From the NCBI GenBank assembly GCA_903851415.1, contig CAINOE010000189.1, positions 17,205 through 81,204 of the forward strand: 64,000 nucleotides of DNA. Direction: 5' to 3'. Positions 50,463 through 62,500 of this stretch are shown in pieces. Source of the stretch: an uncultured Rhodopila sp. (GTDB lineage Bacteria; Pseudomonadota; Alphaproteobacteria; Acetobacterales; Acetobacteraceae). A program made the translations under genes and the position numbers. Under the pieces are notes generated by a model that was given only the letters and a program-made list of their open reading frames with translations, made no database searches and was not told the DNA's origin. Position 1 is the stretch's first letter, and each line of letters opens with the position of its first letter.

Positions 50463-50703
50463 CGCGTCCGAAGCCCTTCAGATGCTCGGGATTCGAACCA
50501 AGGTCCGGAACGCCGGACTCGATTACCCCGAGCGCATTTTTCATAAGCTCTGCAAGGTCCCGGGGCAGCGTTGCCGCGGGTGGCGACTCGATCACGAGCT
50601 GCAGCCCTTCCTCGACCAAATCTCTGAGTTTGCGGCCACGCAGCGCCGCCTCCGCCTTAGCCTGACGGTAGAGAGCATCCGGTAGTTCGACGGTCGTCTT
50701 CAT
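50446..50703 (-). CDS. Ribbon-helix-helix antitoxin (VapB-like) of a decayed pair
   Basis: 85 residues. Seen: MKTTVELPDALYRQAKAEAALRGRKLRDLVEEGL, the beta-strand plus two helices of a MetJ/Arc-type DNA-binding fold found in VapB antitoxins, followed by a flexible acidic C-terminus that would wrap the toxin. ATG 50703 is preceded by AGGAGG at 8 bases. Its cognate vapC downstream is broken, so this is an orphan antitoxin that may still act as a repressor or neutralise a related toxin elsewhere. Confidence 0.75.
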   Translation of the reverse strand: MKTTVELPDALYRQAKAEAALRGRKLRDLVEEGLQLVIESPPAATLPRDLAELMKNALGVIESGVPDLGSNPEHLKGFGRDESHR

Positions 50704-50774
50704 CGCAAGCCCCTCCTGCGCCACAAACCATAAAGCAAAATTGACGCGTATAGGGGAAACCGATCAACACACGG

Positions 50775-52403
<1,629 letters not shown>

Positions 52404-52516
52404 GTTGCACTCCCTGCTGTCTGGCGGTCGCGCAAGCTGTGCACGGTCCCGCCCGGGACGCAATCCGCACAAGACCCGTCGCGTTCCGGCAGCACAACGC
52501 AAAGTAGCGGTCGCTG

Positions 52517-53677
52517 TTAATTCCGCAGTATCGCGGACATGGCTGTTCGCATAAATCCTGGCCGGCCACCTGAACGCGCCGGTGCCAACGCAACCCTGAT
52601 CCGCGGACGCGCCCGCAGCACCGGGTCTTCAACGAAGACGTGCAGCAGCCAGGCCACGGGAACCGCCACTGCGATGGAACCGACCGCGAGTGCGAACACC
52701 CTGGCAAACGGGGATGCCAGCGGCAGTGACTGCACCACCGGTCCGGCGAGGAACAATCCGATTGGATGTGTCAGGTAGAAGGGATAACTGATCGCCCCGA
52801 AAAAATGCGAGACGCGGGCGCGCAGGAAACCAAACTTTCCCGCGACGACCGCGCCCACCAGAGCGGTAGCGCCGAGAATTTCAAAGCAGCGGGACACGCC
52901 GCCAAAGCCGAACAGCAGGTTTGTTATGACTAAAGCAACGATCGCGGCGCCGATGATCGATTTCCGTCTCCAGATGGCTGGCGGAACCAATGAAATCGAT
53001 GCGCCCAGAATGAAGGCCGGCACGAACACGACATAGGGGTTGCCGCGAAAGAACGGTACCGCGGCAATTGAAAGGACAAGAGCCACCGCCATTCTCCAGC
53101 CAATCCCACGGGTCAGGCACCAGATCGCAAAGAGCTGCAGGCTCGCGGCAACCTCAACCTGCAATGTCCAGAGCACGCCGTTCAGGCTGCGATGCACCAG
53201 CAGCATGTTCAGGACCAGTTCCCGTGCGGAAGCGTCGGTCAGCAGCCCCAGCGGCAGGGCGCTCATGATCGCCACCGGGAACAGCCGATACGTTCGCGAA
53301 CATACGTAATCCGGCAGATCGGCAACGAACCTGAAATCCTTGCGCTGATAAGACGTCCACAGGACGTATCCGCTCAGCACGAAGAAGACCATCACCGCCG
53401 ACTCGGCCGGGACCAGCAGGGATACCAGGCGCAGCGCGATGTCGGTGCCGTTCATTCCGGAGAAATTCCGGATGCTCGACTCCCACATTGTCAGGCCGCC
53501 GATGGCCATGAAGCAGTGGCCCACCGCGACGGACAGTGCGGCAAGACCCCGCAAGCCGTCGAGCGCATGATTCCGTTGGGATTCGGGCAAGACGCTGGCC
53601 GGTGCCGAGACCTGTCTGACGGTCCCGGAGGCCTTCGCGCGCGGCCGGCCCGGCGCGGCTCCGATCGCAACCGTCAT
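52517..53677 (-). CDS. Acyltransferase 3 family membrane protein
   Basis: 386 residues with about ten transmembrane helices. Seen: a disordered 35-residue N-terminus, then LDGLRGLAALSVAVGHCFMA, in which the conserved Arg and His of acyltransferase-3 (OafA/YrhL) proteins appear (R43, H53 approx.), FFVLSGYVL, and the late histidine-containing YPFYLTHPIGL. No fused SGNH domain. Such enzymes O-acetylate surface polysaccharides, lipid A or macrolides. It is followed by 300 bases without a recognisable gene (53678-53977), then by the ABC exporter gene. Confidence 0.83.
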   Translation of the reverse strand: MTVAIGAAPGRPRAKASGTVRQVSAPASVLPESQRNHALDGLRGLAALSVAVGHCFMAIGGLTMWESSIRNFSGMNGTDIALRLVSLLVPAESAVMVFFVLSGYVLWTSYQRKDFRFVADLPDYVCSRTYRLFPVAIMSALPLGLLTDASARELVLNMLLVHRSLNGVLWTLQVEVAASLQLFAIWCLTRGIGWRMAVALVLSIAAVPFFRGNPYVVFVPAFILGASISLVPPAIWRRKSIIGAAIVALVITNLLFGFGGVSRCFEILGATALVGAVVAGKFGFLRARVSHFFGAISYPFYLTHPIGLFLAGPVVQSLPLASPFARVFALAVGSIAVAVPVAWLLHVFVEDPVLRARPRIRVALAPARSGGRPGFMRTAMSAILRN

Positions 53678-53977
53678 GTTGGTCGCGCTTCCATCAAGGG
53701 ACGCATCGCGACGGCCATGTTGCTAAGGAGCCAATGGCGCCCTCTGGCTCGAACCGTGCCGGGGGGTTGAGACTCGGTTCCGGCAATCGCATCCACCCCG
53801 ACTCGCGCTTAAAGTCTTACTTGTGCAAGGAATGCGTACGTAACTCGAAATCCGCTTGCCAGTTATAAAGCCGCCCCTTCGCTCACATTCGCGTGATCAT
53901 GCGCTTCTGCTACCGCGTGCCTTCGGCTTGCGCACGGGCCTCCGGCCGCCCGGTTTCGCCACCAGCGAATCCGGCAA

Positions 53978-55756
53978 CTACGCATCCGCGCTGAACTGCA
54001 GCCGGGCCAACCGCGCATAAATGCCGCCCTCGCGGATCAGCGAGTCGTGCGTCCCCGTCGCCACCACCCGCCCCGCATCCAGCACGACGATCCGGTCCGC
54101 TCCGCGCACGGTCGCCAGCCGGTGCGCGATGACGATCGTCGTGCGGTCGCGCGACAGCGTCGCCAGCGCCTGCTGCACCGCCAGTTCCGACTCGGCATCC
54201 AGCGCGCTGGTCGCCTCATCCAGCAGCAGCACCGCCGGGTCCCGCAGGATCGCCCGGGCAATGGCGATGCGCTGGCGCTGGCCACCCGACAGGCGGATGC
54301 CTTTCTCGCCAAGAAATGTGTTGTACCCGGCGGGCAGCAGATCGATGAAATCGGCATGGGCCGCTTTCCCGGCGGCACGGATTTCGTCCTCGGTCGCATC
54401 CGGCCGGCCGTAGCGGATATTCTCCAGCGCCGAAGTGCCGAAAATCACCGGGTCCTGCGGGACGATCCCGATCTGCCGCCGCACATCCGCGGGATCCGCC
54501 CGCGCGATATCGACGCCGTCGAGGCGTATGACCCCCCGCTCCGGATCGTAGAAGCGCAGCAGCAGTTGCAGCACGGTGGTCTTGCCGGCACCGGAGGGCC
54601 CGACCAGCGCCACTGTCTCCCCCGGGGCCACCTCCAGCGAGAAATCCGCCAGCGCGGCGGTATCCGGCCGGGCCGGGTAGCTGAACGTGACGTCCTCGAA
54701 CGCGACCCGTCCCTCCGGCCGCGACGGCAGGTGGATCGGCCGCGCCGGGGCGGTGATCGCCGGCCGCTCATTCAGCAACTCCCGCAGCCGATCGGCCGCA
54801 CCCGCGGCGCGCTGGAGCTCGCCGAACAACTCGCTCATTTGCGCGCCGGAGGTCGCGGTCAGCACCGCATAGAACACGAACGCCGACAGGTCGCCGCCCG
54901 TCATGTGGCCGTAGATCACATCGCGTCCGCCGACCCACAGGCTGAAGACGATCGCGCCGAAGCCGAGCAGGATGACGATCAGGATCTGCGTCGCCCGGGT
55001 CCTCACCCGGCGCAGGGCCGCGCCGACGGACCGCTCCACCTCGGCGGCGAAGCGGGCGCGGTCGATCGGTTCGTGGGTGAACGCCTGCACCGTGCGCAGG
55101 GCGTTGATGGTCTCCTCGGCGTAGGAGCCGATATCGGCGACGCGGTCCTGCGCGACGCGCGACAGCCGCCTTTCCCGCCTGCCGAACAGCACCAGCGGCA
55201 CGACCACCAGCGGCACCACCAGCAAGACGATCCCCGCCAGCTTCGGGCTCGTGAACAGCAGCATGGCGAAGGCGCCGAGCAGCAGGATCGTGTTGCGCAG
55301 CCATTGCGAGATGGCCGAGCCGATGAGTGTCTGCAGCACGGTGATGTCGGCGGTGAGGCGGGTCAGCAGGTCGCCGACGCGGGCGGTCTCGAAGAATGCC
55401 GGGGACAGCGAGACGACGCGATTGAACATGTCCCGTCGCAAATCCGCGGCGACCCGCTCGCCGAGCCAGGAGACCAGGTAGAAGCGGGCGGCGGTGGCAA
55501 AGGCGAGGGCGGCGACGATGGCGACCATCGCCATCGCGGCGTGATCGAGATGCGCCGTGTCGCCGGTGGCGAAGCCGATATCGATCAGCCGCCGCAATCC
55601 CTGGCCCAGTGTCAGCAGCAATCCGGCGGCGGTCAGCAGCGCCGCCGCGGCTCCGAAGGTGCGGAGCCCATACGGCCTGAGATAGGGAATCAACAGGCGG
55701 AGCGGCGCGACTCGCAGGCGCGGCCGGGTAGGCGGGGTCGTCGGCTCGATGGCCAA
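53978..55756 (-). CDS. ABC exporter, fused permease and ATPase (MsbA-like)
   Basis: 592-residue half-transporter that dimerises in the inner membrane. Seen: six-helix transmembrane domain (about 25-310) and nucleotide-binding domain (about 340-590) with Walker A VGPSGAGKTTVLQ, Q-loop VPQDPVIFG, signature LSGGQRQRIAIARAI, Walker B LLLDEATSAL and H-loop IAHRLATV. Closest to the MsbA/multidrug lipid exporter group, so a lipid or drug is a likely cargo. The start appears to be TTG 55756, with AGGAGC about 8 bases before it; no ATG in frame gives the complete N-terminus. Confidence 0.87.
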   Translation of the reverse strand: MAIEPTTPPTRPRLRVAPLRLLIPYLRPYGLRTFGAAAALLTAAGLLLTLGQGLRRLIDIGFATGDTAHLDHAAMAMVAIVAALAFATAARFYLVSWLGERVAADLRRDMFNRVVSLSPAFFETARVGDLLTRLTADITVLQTLIGSAISQWLRNTILLLGAFAMLLFTSPKLAGIVLLVVPLVVVPLVLFGRRERRLSRVAQDRVADIGSYAEETINALRTVQAFTHEPIDRARFAAEVERSVGAALRRVRTRATQILIVILLGFGAIVFSLWVGGRDVIYGHMTGGDLSAFVFYAVLTATSGAQMSELFGELQRAAGAADRLRELLNERPAITAPARPIHLPSRPEGRVAFEDVTFSYPARPDTAALADFSLEVAPGETVALVGPSGAGKTTVLQLLLRFYDPERGVIRLDGVDIARADPADVRRQIGIVPQDPVIFGTSALENIRYGRPDATEDEIRAAGKAAHADFIDLLPAGYNTFLGEKGIRLSGGQRQRIAIARAILRDPAVLLLDEATSALDAESELAVQQALATLSRDRTTIVIAHRLATVRGADRIVVLDAGRVVATGTHDSLIREGGIYARLARLQFSADA

Positions 55757-55882
55757 TGGCAGTGCTCCTGAGGGTTGCAGACGACCCTCACACAGGCAGA
55801 GCCGGGCGAGCGGTCATAACATGACCAATTTTGCATGTCCGCCGAGGGTTCAAGCGTTGACCCGCCGGTATAATGTGGCTGA

Positions 55883-56350
55883 ATGAAGACAGAGGAGACG
55901 TCCCATAAGGAGAATGCGGCTGTGACATGGACACGGATAACCGACCCCGAGCTGGTCGCGGCCCGGCTGCCCGCCTGGTTCGCGAGCCGCATGGTCGGCT
56001 TGCGCGGATCCTTCGGACTGCTGCTGACGACGGGGGACGTGCTGCGGGTGACGTCAATCGCCGCTGCCCATCTGTCCTCGGACGGGACGATCCTGCTGGA
56101 TGTGCTGCTCGATCTGGCGGGCGTGCCGGATGGGGTGGATCACGCCTGGCGGATGAAGCATTACCTCGGGTCGCCGGTCCCGGGTGCCACGGTGGCCACG
56201 GTGAACCTGGCGCATATCGTCGCGGCGGTGGAGTTCACGGTCGCGGAGATGGCGGCGCAATCGGGCGATCCGTCGGTCGGGTATGGCGATGAGATCGACG
56301 ATTCGCCGGCGCCCGCTTCGCCGGAGGCGGTGTCGCAGAGTACGGAGTAA
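55883..56350 (+). CDS. Conserved hypothetical protein, 155 residues
   Basis: No recognised domain. Seen: alternating strands and helices (ELVAARLPAWFASRMVGLRGSFGLLLTTGDVLRVTSIAAAHLSSDGTILLDVLLDL in pieces), suggesting a small alpha/beta domain such as a TIM-like or lipid-binding fold without clear motif, and an acidic disordered tail. ATG 55883 is preceded by GGCTG only, a weak site; GTG 55922 is an alternative. Single gene between two operons read in the other direction; a GTCATGGCC-type palindrome follows its stop. Confidence 0.6.
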   Translation: MKTEETSHKENAAVTWTRITDPELVAARLPAWFASRMVGLRGSFGLLLTTGDVLRVTSIAAAHLSSDGTILLDVLLDLAGVPDGVDHAWRMKHYLGSPVPGATVATVNLAHIVAAVEFTVAEMAAQSGDPSVGYGDEIDDSPAPASPEAVSQSTE

Positions 56351-56355
56351 AGTTC

Positions 56356-56447
56356 GTGTCATGGCCGGATTCAGTCCGGCCATCCGCGACTTTACCGGGT
56401 CAGGCACCGCAATTCGTGGATGGCCGGCACAAGGCCGGCCATGACAC
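56356..56447. repeat. Double palindrome, GTCATGGCC family
   Basis: Two neighbouring hairpins (56361-56383, ATGGCCGGATTCAGTCCGGCCAT; and about 56418-56447, GATGGCCGGC...GCCGGCCATGAC) enclosed in outer GTGTCATGG/CCATGACAC arms. It lies between the converging hypothetical gene and the DegP-like gene and may terminate both. Confidence 0.7.
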
Positions 56448-56475
56448 AAAAGATACGGCGATCGGCCCTTGATCT

Positions 56476-58002
56476 TTACCCCTGGTTCGCCTGGTCCAGG
56501 TTCACACCCACGAACACCGGCTGACCGTTGCGGATCACCCGCAGCGCCACCGCATGATCGCTCCCGCCCATCGCCGAACGCATCGCCTTGACCGCCTCGC
56601 CCGGAGACGAAACCGCGTGCGTGCCGACGCCGACGATCACGTCGCCCGGCTGCAGGCCGGCGGCCTCGGCCGGAGACCCCGGCTGCACGCCCTGCACCAG
56701 CGCGCCCTTCACACTGTCCGGCACGTCAAGCTGGCTGCGCGCATCCGGTGACAGCGGCGCGAGCGACAGGCCGAGGCGCCCGTGATGCTCGCCACTGCTG
56801 CCATGGTTGTCGTTGCTGGCGGTCTGCTCGTTCGGCAGAGTGCCGACTTTCACCGTCACGTCCTGGCTCTGGCCGTCACGCAGCACGGTCAGGTGCGCGT
56901 CCTGCCCCGGCTGGATCCCGGCCACGTTCACCGCCAGGTCCCGGGGATCGGCGATCTTTGTGCCGTTCACCGCCTGGATCACGTCGCCCGGCTGCAGGCC
57001 GGCCTCGGCCGCGGGGCTGTCGGGCTGCACGCCGGCCAGCAGCGCGCCGCCGTTCTGCTTCAGGTGCAGCGCCTGCGCCGTCGTCGGCGTGATCGACTGC
57101 GCCTCCACACCCACATAGCCGCGCGTCACCTTGCCGCCATGCTCAAGCTGAGCGGTCACCGTCCGGATCATGTCGGACGGAATGGCGAAGCCGATGCCGA
57201 TGGACCCGCCGGAGGGCGACAGGATCGCGGTGTTCATGCCGATGACCTTGCCATCCTGCGTGAACAGCGGCCCGCCCGAGTTGCCCTGGTTGATCGGCGC
57301 ATCGATCTGGATGAACTGGTCGTACGGACCCTCGCCGATATCGCGGCTGACCGCGGAGACGATGCCGGCGGTGACAGTGCCCCCGAGGCCGAACGGATTG
57401 CCCATCGCGACGACCCACTCACCCGGCTTCACGTCGCGAGAGTTGCCGAGCGTGATGAACGGCAGCGGCTTCGGCGACTCCACCTTCAGCACCGCAATGT
57501 CGGTGCGCGGATCGGTGCCGACGACCTTCGCCGGCAGCACGGTGCCATCGTCCAGCGTGACGCTGACGGAGCGCGCGTTCTTGACCACGTGGTTGTTGGT
57601 GACGACCGTGCCGTTGGCATCAACGATGAAGCCCGAGCCGCGTGCCTCGACCGCGCGCTCTTGCTCCTGCTGGCCGTGCGGGATCATCTGGTTGAACGGG
57701 AAGGGAAGCTGCGGCATCTGGCCGTGCTGCGGGCCTGCGTCCTCATCTTGTTCCTCCAGCGCCGCCGGGGTGGCGCGGAACTTCGTGGTGATGGAGACGA
57801 CGGCCGGCTTGACCTGGCTCACCAGGTTGGAGAAGTCGGGCAAGGTGTGGGGTTGAAGCTGCGCGCCAGGCGGGTTGACCGGCGCAGCGTCGTCGGCCCA
57901 CGCGTTGTGGCCGAGTGCATAGCCGCCCAGGCTGGTGCCGGCGAGCAGCACCGCGGCAAGCGCCGCCCGGCGTGCCGGATGACGTTGTGGTTGAGCGTTC
58001 AT
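56476..58002 (-). CDS. DegP/HtrA-type periplasmic serine protease
   Basis: 508-residue quality-control protease/chaperone of the envelope. Seen: Sec-type N-terminus (hydrophobic core about 14-28), trypsin-like domain with catalytic His138 (TNNHVV), Asp168 (RTDIAVLK) and Ser242 (GNSGGPLF), a Q-rich linker loop (about 85-115) typical of DegP/DegQ, and two PDZ domains (about 285-375 and 415-505), each with a GLQPGDVI loop. The start ATG 58002 follows AGGAGAC; a 42-residue upstream extension was rejected. No envelope-stress regulator adjoins it. Confidence 0.93.
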   Translation of the reverse strand: MNAQPQRHPARRAALAAVLLAGTSLGGYALGHNAWADDAAPVNPPGAQLQPHTLPDFSNLVSQVKPAVVSITTKFRATPAALEEQDEDAGPQHGQMPQLPFPFNQMIPHGQQEQERAVEARGSGFIVDANGTVVTNNHVVKNARSVSVTLDDGTVLPAKVVGTDPRTDIAVLKVESPKPLPFITLGNSRDVKPGEWVVAMGNPFGLGGTVTAGIVSAVSRDIGEGPYDQFIQIDAPINQGNSGGPLFTQDGKVIGMNTAILSPSGGSIGIGFAIPSDMIRTVTAQLEHGGKVTRGYVGVEAQSITPTTAQALHLKQNGGALLAGVQPDSPAAEAGLQPGDVIQAVNGTKIADPRDLAVNVAGIQPGQDAHLTVLRDGQSQDVTVKVGTLPNEQTASNDNHGSSGEHHGRLGLSLAPLSPDARSQLDVPDSVKGALVQGVQPGSPAEAAGLQPGDVIVGVGTHAVSSPGEAVKAMRSAMGGSDHAVALRVIRNGQPVFVGVNLDQANQG

Positions 58003-58178
58003 AAAAGGCGTCTCCTGTTTCGAGTGCAGTTCCTGAGCCGGTTTCGATGCAGCAAACGTGATCGTCTGCTGCATCAACGACGGCGTGAACATGCGGTTCA
58101 GGAGATAACCGTTCTCTGCGCGGAGCAATTAAACCGGCGTCATGCGCATTAATACTTGTTTAGGCGCCCCGGTTTCTA

Positions 58179-59144
58179 TCAGGCGTGGCGAGGCGGCAAC
58201 AGGGTCGCTGTCCGGCGCCGCAGCAGCGCGATGCCGGCCAGGCCGGTGCCCAGCAGCGCCAGCGTGCCCGGCTCCGGCAGATCATACTCGGCCTCCGCCG
58301 CGATAATCGCGTGGCCAGCCGCCGTGGGATGCAAGCCGTCCCAGAACAGGTAGCCGCCCGGATTGGTGCAAACCGAGCCGCCGCCGGTATAGGGGCCCGT
58401 GTAGCAGGGGTCCGTTACGTCGGCGAATCCGTACCCCGATGGATCGGCGATCGCGCCATCGAGCAGGCTGTAGGTATCGACGATCGTGACGGAAATGCCG
58501 TCTGTTGCCGCCAAATTCTGCAGCCCGGTCGCGAGGGTGGCGTCATAGACCTGGCTCAGCGCGGTCGCCGCTCCGCCCGCCGCCGTCGACTCCGGGGTCA
58601 GCCCGAGATTGGGCACCAGCGGCACAACAAAGTTCTTCGCGCCCTCGGCGGCGAGCGTGCTGATGGCGGCCGTTTCGACCGCGGCCGCACCCTCCGCGTC
58701 GCTCACCGGGGTCGAGCTGCCGGCGAGGATGTTGCCCAGGTCGTTGGCGCCGATCCAGACTGAGTAGAGGGCGGTTGATGGCGCGGAACTGCCGTGAACG
58801 CTGTTGAACATGTTGATCTGCTGCAGCAGTGAGGGCACCGCCGGATTGTTCGAGGCCGCGTAGCCGGTCGTTGCGCCGCCAAAGGCATAGTCGTTGCCAC
58901 CGGCAAGCGATGGCCTCTCCGCCCCGAGCCCGAGATTTTGCGACAGATCCTGCACCCAGGTCGGGCCGTTGGAGAATTGCCCGTTGGCGTAAGGCGCCCC
59001 CGGCTCCGCGCCGCCGGTCGCCAGATAGACGTTGCCGGCGTCGGACAGGCTGTCGCCGAACACATAGAGCGCGGAATAGGCATGCGCCGTCACCGGCGAC
59101 AGCAGAACGGCACAGGCGGCGGCAATCCGGCATAACGGCGGCAT
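58179..59144 (-). CDS. Exported SGNH/GDSL lipase with PEP-CTERM sorting signal
   Basis: 321-residue secreted esterase/lipase. Seen: signal peptide (1-22, cleavage after AHA), GDSL block FGDSLSDAGNVY with nucleophile Ser32, the GxND block WIGANDLGNIL, the DGLHPTAAGH block with Asp and His of the triad, and at the C-terminus LPEPGTLALLGTGLAGIALLRRR, that is a PEP motif, hydrophobic helix and basic tail recognised by exosortase. Resembles outer-membrane phospholipase/lecithinase homologues of the thermolabile haemolysin type. An exosortase must be encoded elsewhere. Single gene. Confidence 0.87.
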   Translation of the reverse strand: MPPLCRIAAACAVLLSPVTAHAYSALYVFGDSLSDAGNVYLATGGAEPGAPYANGQFSNGPTWVQDLSQNLGLGAERPSLAGGNDYAFGGATTGYAASNNPAVPSLLQQINMFNSVHGSSAPSTALYSVWIGANDLGNILAGSSTPVSDAEGAAAVETAAISTLAAEGAKNFVVPLVPNLGLTPESTAAGGAATALSQVYDATLATGLQNLAATDGISVTIVDTYSLLDGAIADPSGYGFADVTDPCYTGPYTGGGSVCTNPGGYLFWDGLHPTAAGHAIIAAEAEYDLPEPGTLALLGTGLAGIALLRRRTATLLPPRHA

Positions 59145-59356
59145 GTGCGGTTTCCTTCGGGCGGACGTCTTCCCAGCCTGGAAAATCTACGGTATTCCTT
59201 GCACCATAGCAACGCCGCCGTCTCGGAGAGCCGCGTGAAGGCGAGACACGCAGCGTTTCATCCGCGCCCGCTGCATGTGCAGGGCCCGCCGGCTGACGCG
59301 GATCGGTTAAGGATGGTGTTTTCCAGACGGCCGGAATGCCCTATACCGAGCGGGCG

Positions 59357-59431
59357 GCCGGGTTAGCACAGCGGTAGTGCAGCGGTTTTGTAAACCGAAG
59401 GTCGGGGGTTCAAATCCCTCACCCGGCACCA
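59357..59431 (+). tRNA. tRNA-Thr (anticodon TGT)
   Basis: Acceptor GCCGGGT/ACCCGGC, D-arm GCAC-AGCGGTA-GTGC, anticodon loop TTTGTAA (anticodon TGT), T-arm with GGTTCAAATCC, and encoded CCA at 59429-59431. The CRISPR-Cas locus begins 140 bases downstream, so the 3' end of this gene is a possible integration site. Confidence 0.95.
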
Positions 59432-59571
59432 GCCCTCCAAGAGATCGTGGCGGGGCGTTAACCGCTTACTGCACACAGCGTGTTTCGTCCGCCAAACGAG
59501 ACGCAGCCGGCCGACCGCACCGGCCCGCCCCCGGACTGGACTCAGAATGAGCTCGTGCCCACAATGATGTG

Positions 59572-62500
59572 ATGGCAGTCCGATCTATCAACCTCAAATT
59601 AATTGTCCCACGCGCTCCGACAGCGGCAGCGGTCAGGCAAGCCCTGTGGACGACCCATTCCGAAGTGAATAGTGCCACATCTTACTATGAGCAGTGGCTC
59701 CTGCTTCTCCGGTCACGGGGCTATGAAACGCAGGGGGACGGCCCCGGTGAGCGTCGGGTAGTCTCAACCGAAGAGGTTGAAGCGGCGGCCCTGAGCGCGG
59801 CCCGTAACGCTCAACAGATCAACCGGGTGCGGAGTTGCGATGACACGCGGACTCCTGGCACGGACTCCGATGTTCTCGACGCTCTTCGGTCACTCTACGA
59901 TCTTCTGGCACCTGAGGAGACCGGCACAGGTTCCGCCCAGGCGGCAAAAGGCTTCCTCAGCCCTCTAACCGATCCTAAGAGCGAGGGTTTCCGGGCGGCG
60001 GCGGTCAAGCTGGATCGTCCCAGGCCGAATTGGCTTGCTCTGGACGACAAAGACCCGGCCCTGCTGGATGCAGCCATTGCATGGTATGGATCGGACGCAT
60101 CCAGGTCGTGGCGAAGCGACACAGGAAGCCCGGCGTCGTGGCTACGGGCGGCCCGATTGGATAACCCGGCATGGCCAAGGTTATTTCGGGAGAAGCTGGA
60201 CGGTCTCGCAAAGGTGTCAGCTTCTGGTCCCGAGGCTGTGATAGCCCGTCTCCGGTCGCTCCGGCTCCTCCCTCTTTTCAAACCCTTCTTCCCGGATCGA
60301 ATGATCGGCACGCCTGGAGGGGTCACGCCATGGGACCGCCTGGCGTTTCGTCTGGCGGTGTCACACATCCTGTCCTGGCAGGCATGGGTCAGGCGAGCCG
60401 CCATCCAGCACGGGGAGCGCCAGAGCCGTCTTCAGGACTATCGGTCCCGTGCGGTAACCGATTTGGCGGCGGAGTTGCTGCCTCAGGTTCGAGCGTTTGA
60501 GCGTGAGCGCAGCGAGGCGTTAGGCGCTCTCGGTCTGGGACAGGCAAGCTACGTCCTTCTCCCGCGTCAGTTGCGCAGTTGGCCCGACGTCCGGGCCAGT
60601 TGGCTTGCGGCCAAAGACCGCAGCCCAGATAGATTGCGGGCGATCCTTGCTGACCATCAGACAAAGAAGCGGGGCCGGTTTGGCGATCCGCAGGTCTTCC
60701 TGTGGCTGTCTGAACCCGCTCAGCACCGGCTATGGCTGGATGATGATGTCGTCACGGTCGTGGCCACGCTCAATGCCATGCAGGCCCTCGTCGAAAGATC
60801 TCGGGAAACCGCCACAATGACGTTGCCGGATGCCCGGTTGCACCCACGAGCCGTCCAATGGTCCGCCGAAGGCGACAGCAACTTGCGGCCCTATCGGCTG
60901 GTCCGGACGGAACCGGACATCCTCGTTGCGGAAATCAGCCTGCTCCAGCGGACTGAGGATTGCGACAAGTTAAAGGATATCCGGCGGTCATTCCGCCTCG
61001 CTCCGAACCCGCAATTTGGAGCGCCAACCATCGGTAAGCGGGGGAAAAAGGCCCAGGTGACCTTCACGACCGGAGGCGACACTTTCACCGCCGTCCTCGG
61101 CAGCGCCGACCTGTTGTTTGACCGGCCGCATATGCGCAACCGGCGGACGGATCAACTTGACGCAGGCATGATTGGCCCGGCATGGCTCAAGCTCGCTCTT
61201 GATCTTGATGAGCAGCGGCCTGAAGGGTGGACTGAAGACCATGCACGCTTCACAAGACACTTCGCTGCCGCTTTAGGTCCGCTTACCAAGGCTGAAGGCT
61301 CCGTTGCAGAAGGCGCGAGGGTCCTGTCGGTTGACCTGGGCCTGAGAACATTTGCCGCGTGTTCGGTCTTCACGCTGAAAGCGGCCTGCCCAGCCCGGGC
61401 GATCGGGAAACCTGCGCCGCTATCGTTTGAGCTACAGGTGAACGGCCGGGTCATGTGGGCTGCTCATGAACGCTCGTTTCCCCTCGAATTGCCAGACGAA
61501 GAACCATCCGGGGACGGACAACAGTGGCGCGTTGCCGCTCGTGCCGAAATGCGCCGGGTTCGCCAGGCGCTTACACGCTCGCGCGGGTGCGCCCGCCTTG
61601 CTTCCGTGCCACCGGAGACACGCCAGATGGCCCTTGAGGCACTTCAGGTCGCACGGTCGGCCGAGGAGCCGTTTCCCTTTGAAGAGGACGTGTATGCCGT
61701 CCTGGACGGCCTGACAGCGGCGCCACAGCCGATATGGGATCGGGCCGTCGCAGACGCGCTTGTGCGTTACCGGAGAGGACTCGGGCCTGTGATTCGCGAC
61801 TGGCGACGCAAGGGCCGGGAGCGTCAGCCGTTCAACCACCTGGGAAAGTCCATGTGGGCGATTGAGTATCTGACCGACCTGCGGCGCACCTTGATGTCCT
61901 GGAGCCTCCTGGGCCGGGCAAGCGGCGAAATACGGCGGCTCGATCGAACTGGCAGAGGAACCTTCGCGTCCCAACTGCTTCGGCATTTGGACAACATCAA
62001 GGAGGACAGGCTAAAGACCGGAGCAGACCTGATCGTCAGGGCCGCTATGGGCTTTGTAAGAGACAGCGCTGGCCGGTGGGAGCAACGCTTCGAGCCCTGC
62101 AACGCCATCCTGTTCGAAGACCTGTCGCGTTACCGGATGCGAACCGATCGGCCGAGACGCGAGAACTCCCAGCTCATGCGCTGGGCACATCGGGCGATAC
62201 CCGCCGAGGTGAAGATGCAGGGAGCGCTGTACGCCCTTGAGGTTGTCGAGACGGCAGCAGCGTTTTCCAGCCGTTACCATGCCCGAACCCTAACCCCTGG
62301 TCTCCGTTGCAAAGCCCTCACGAAGGCTGATTTCGATGACAAATGGCTCCGCGATGATCTCCTTGAGGCCGGCATTGAGCTGGCGGCCTGCCGTGCCGGC
62401 GACCTCGTTCCGCACGCCGGCGGCGAGATGTTCGCTTGCCTGCGATCACGCGAGGGAGGCTTGATCCGCACCAACGCAGACCTCAACGCTGCGCAGAACC

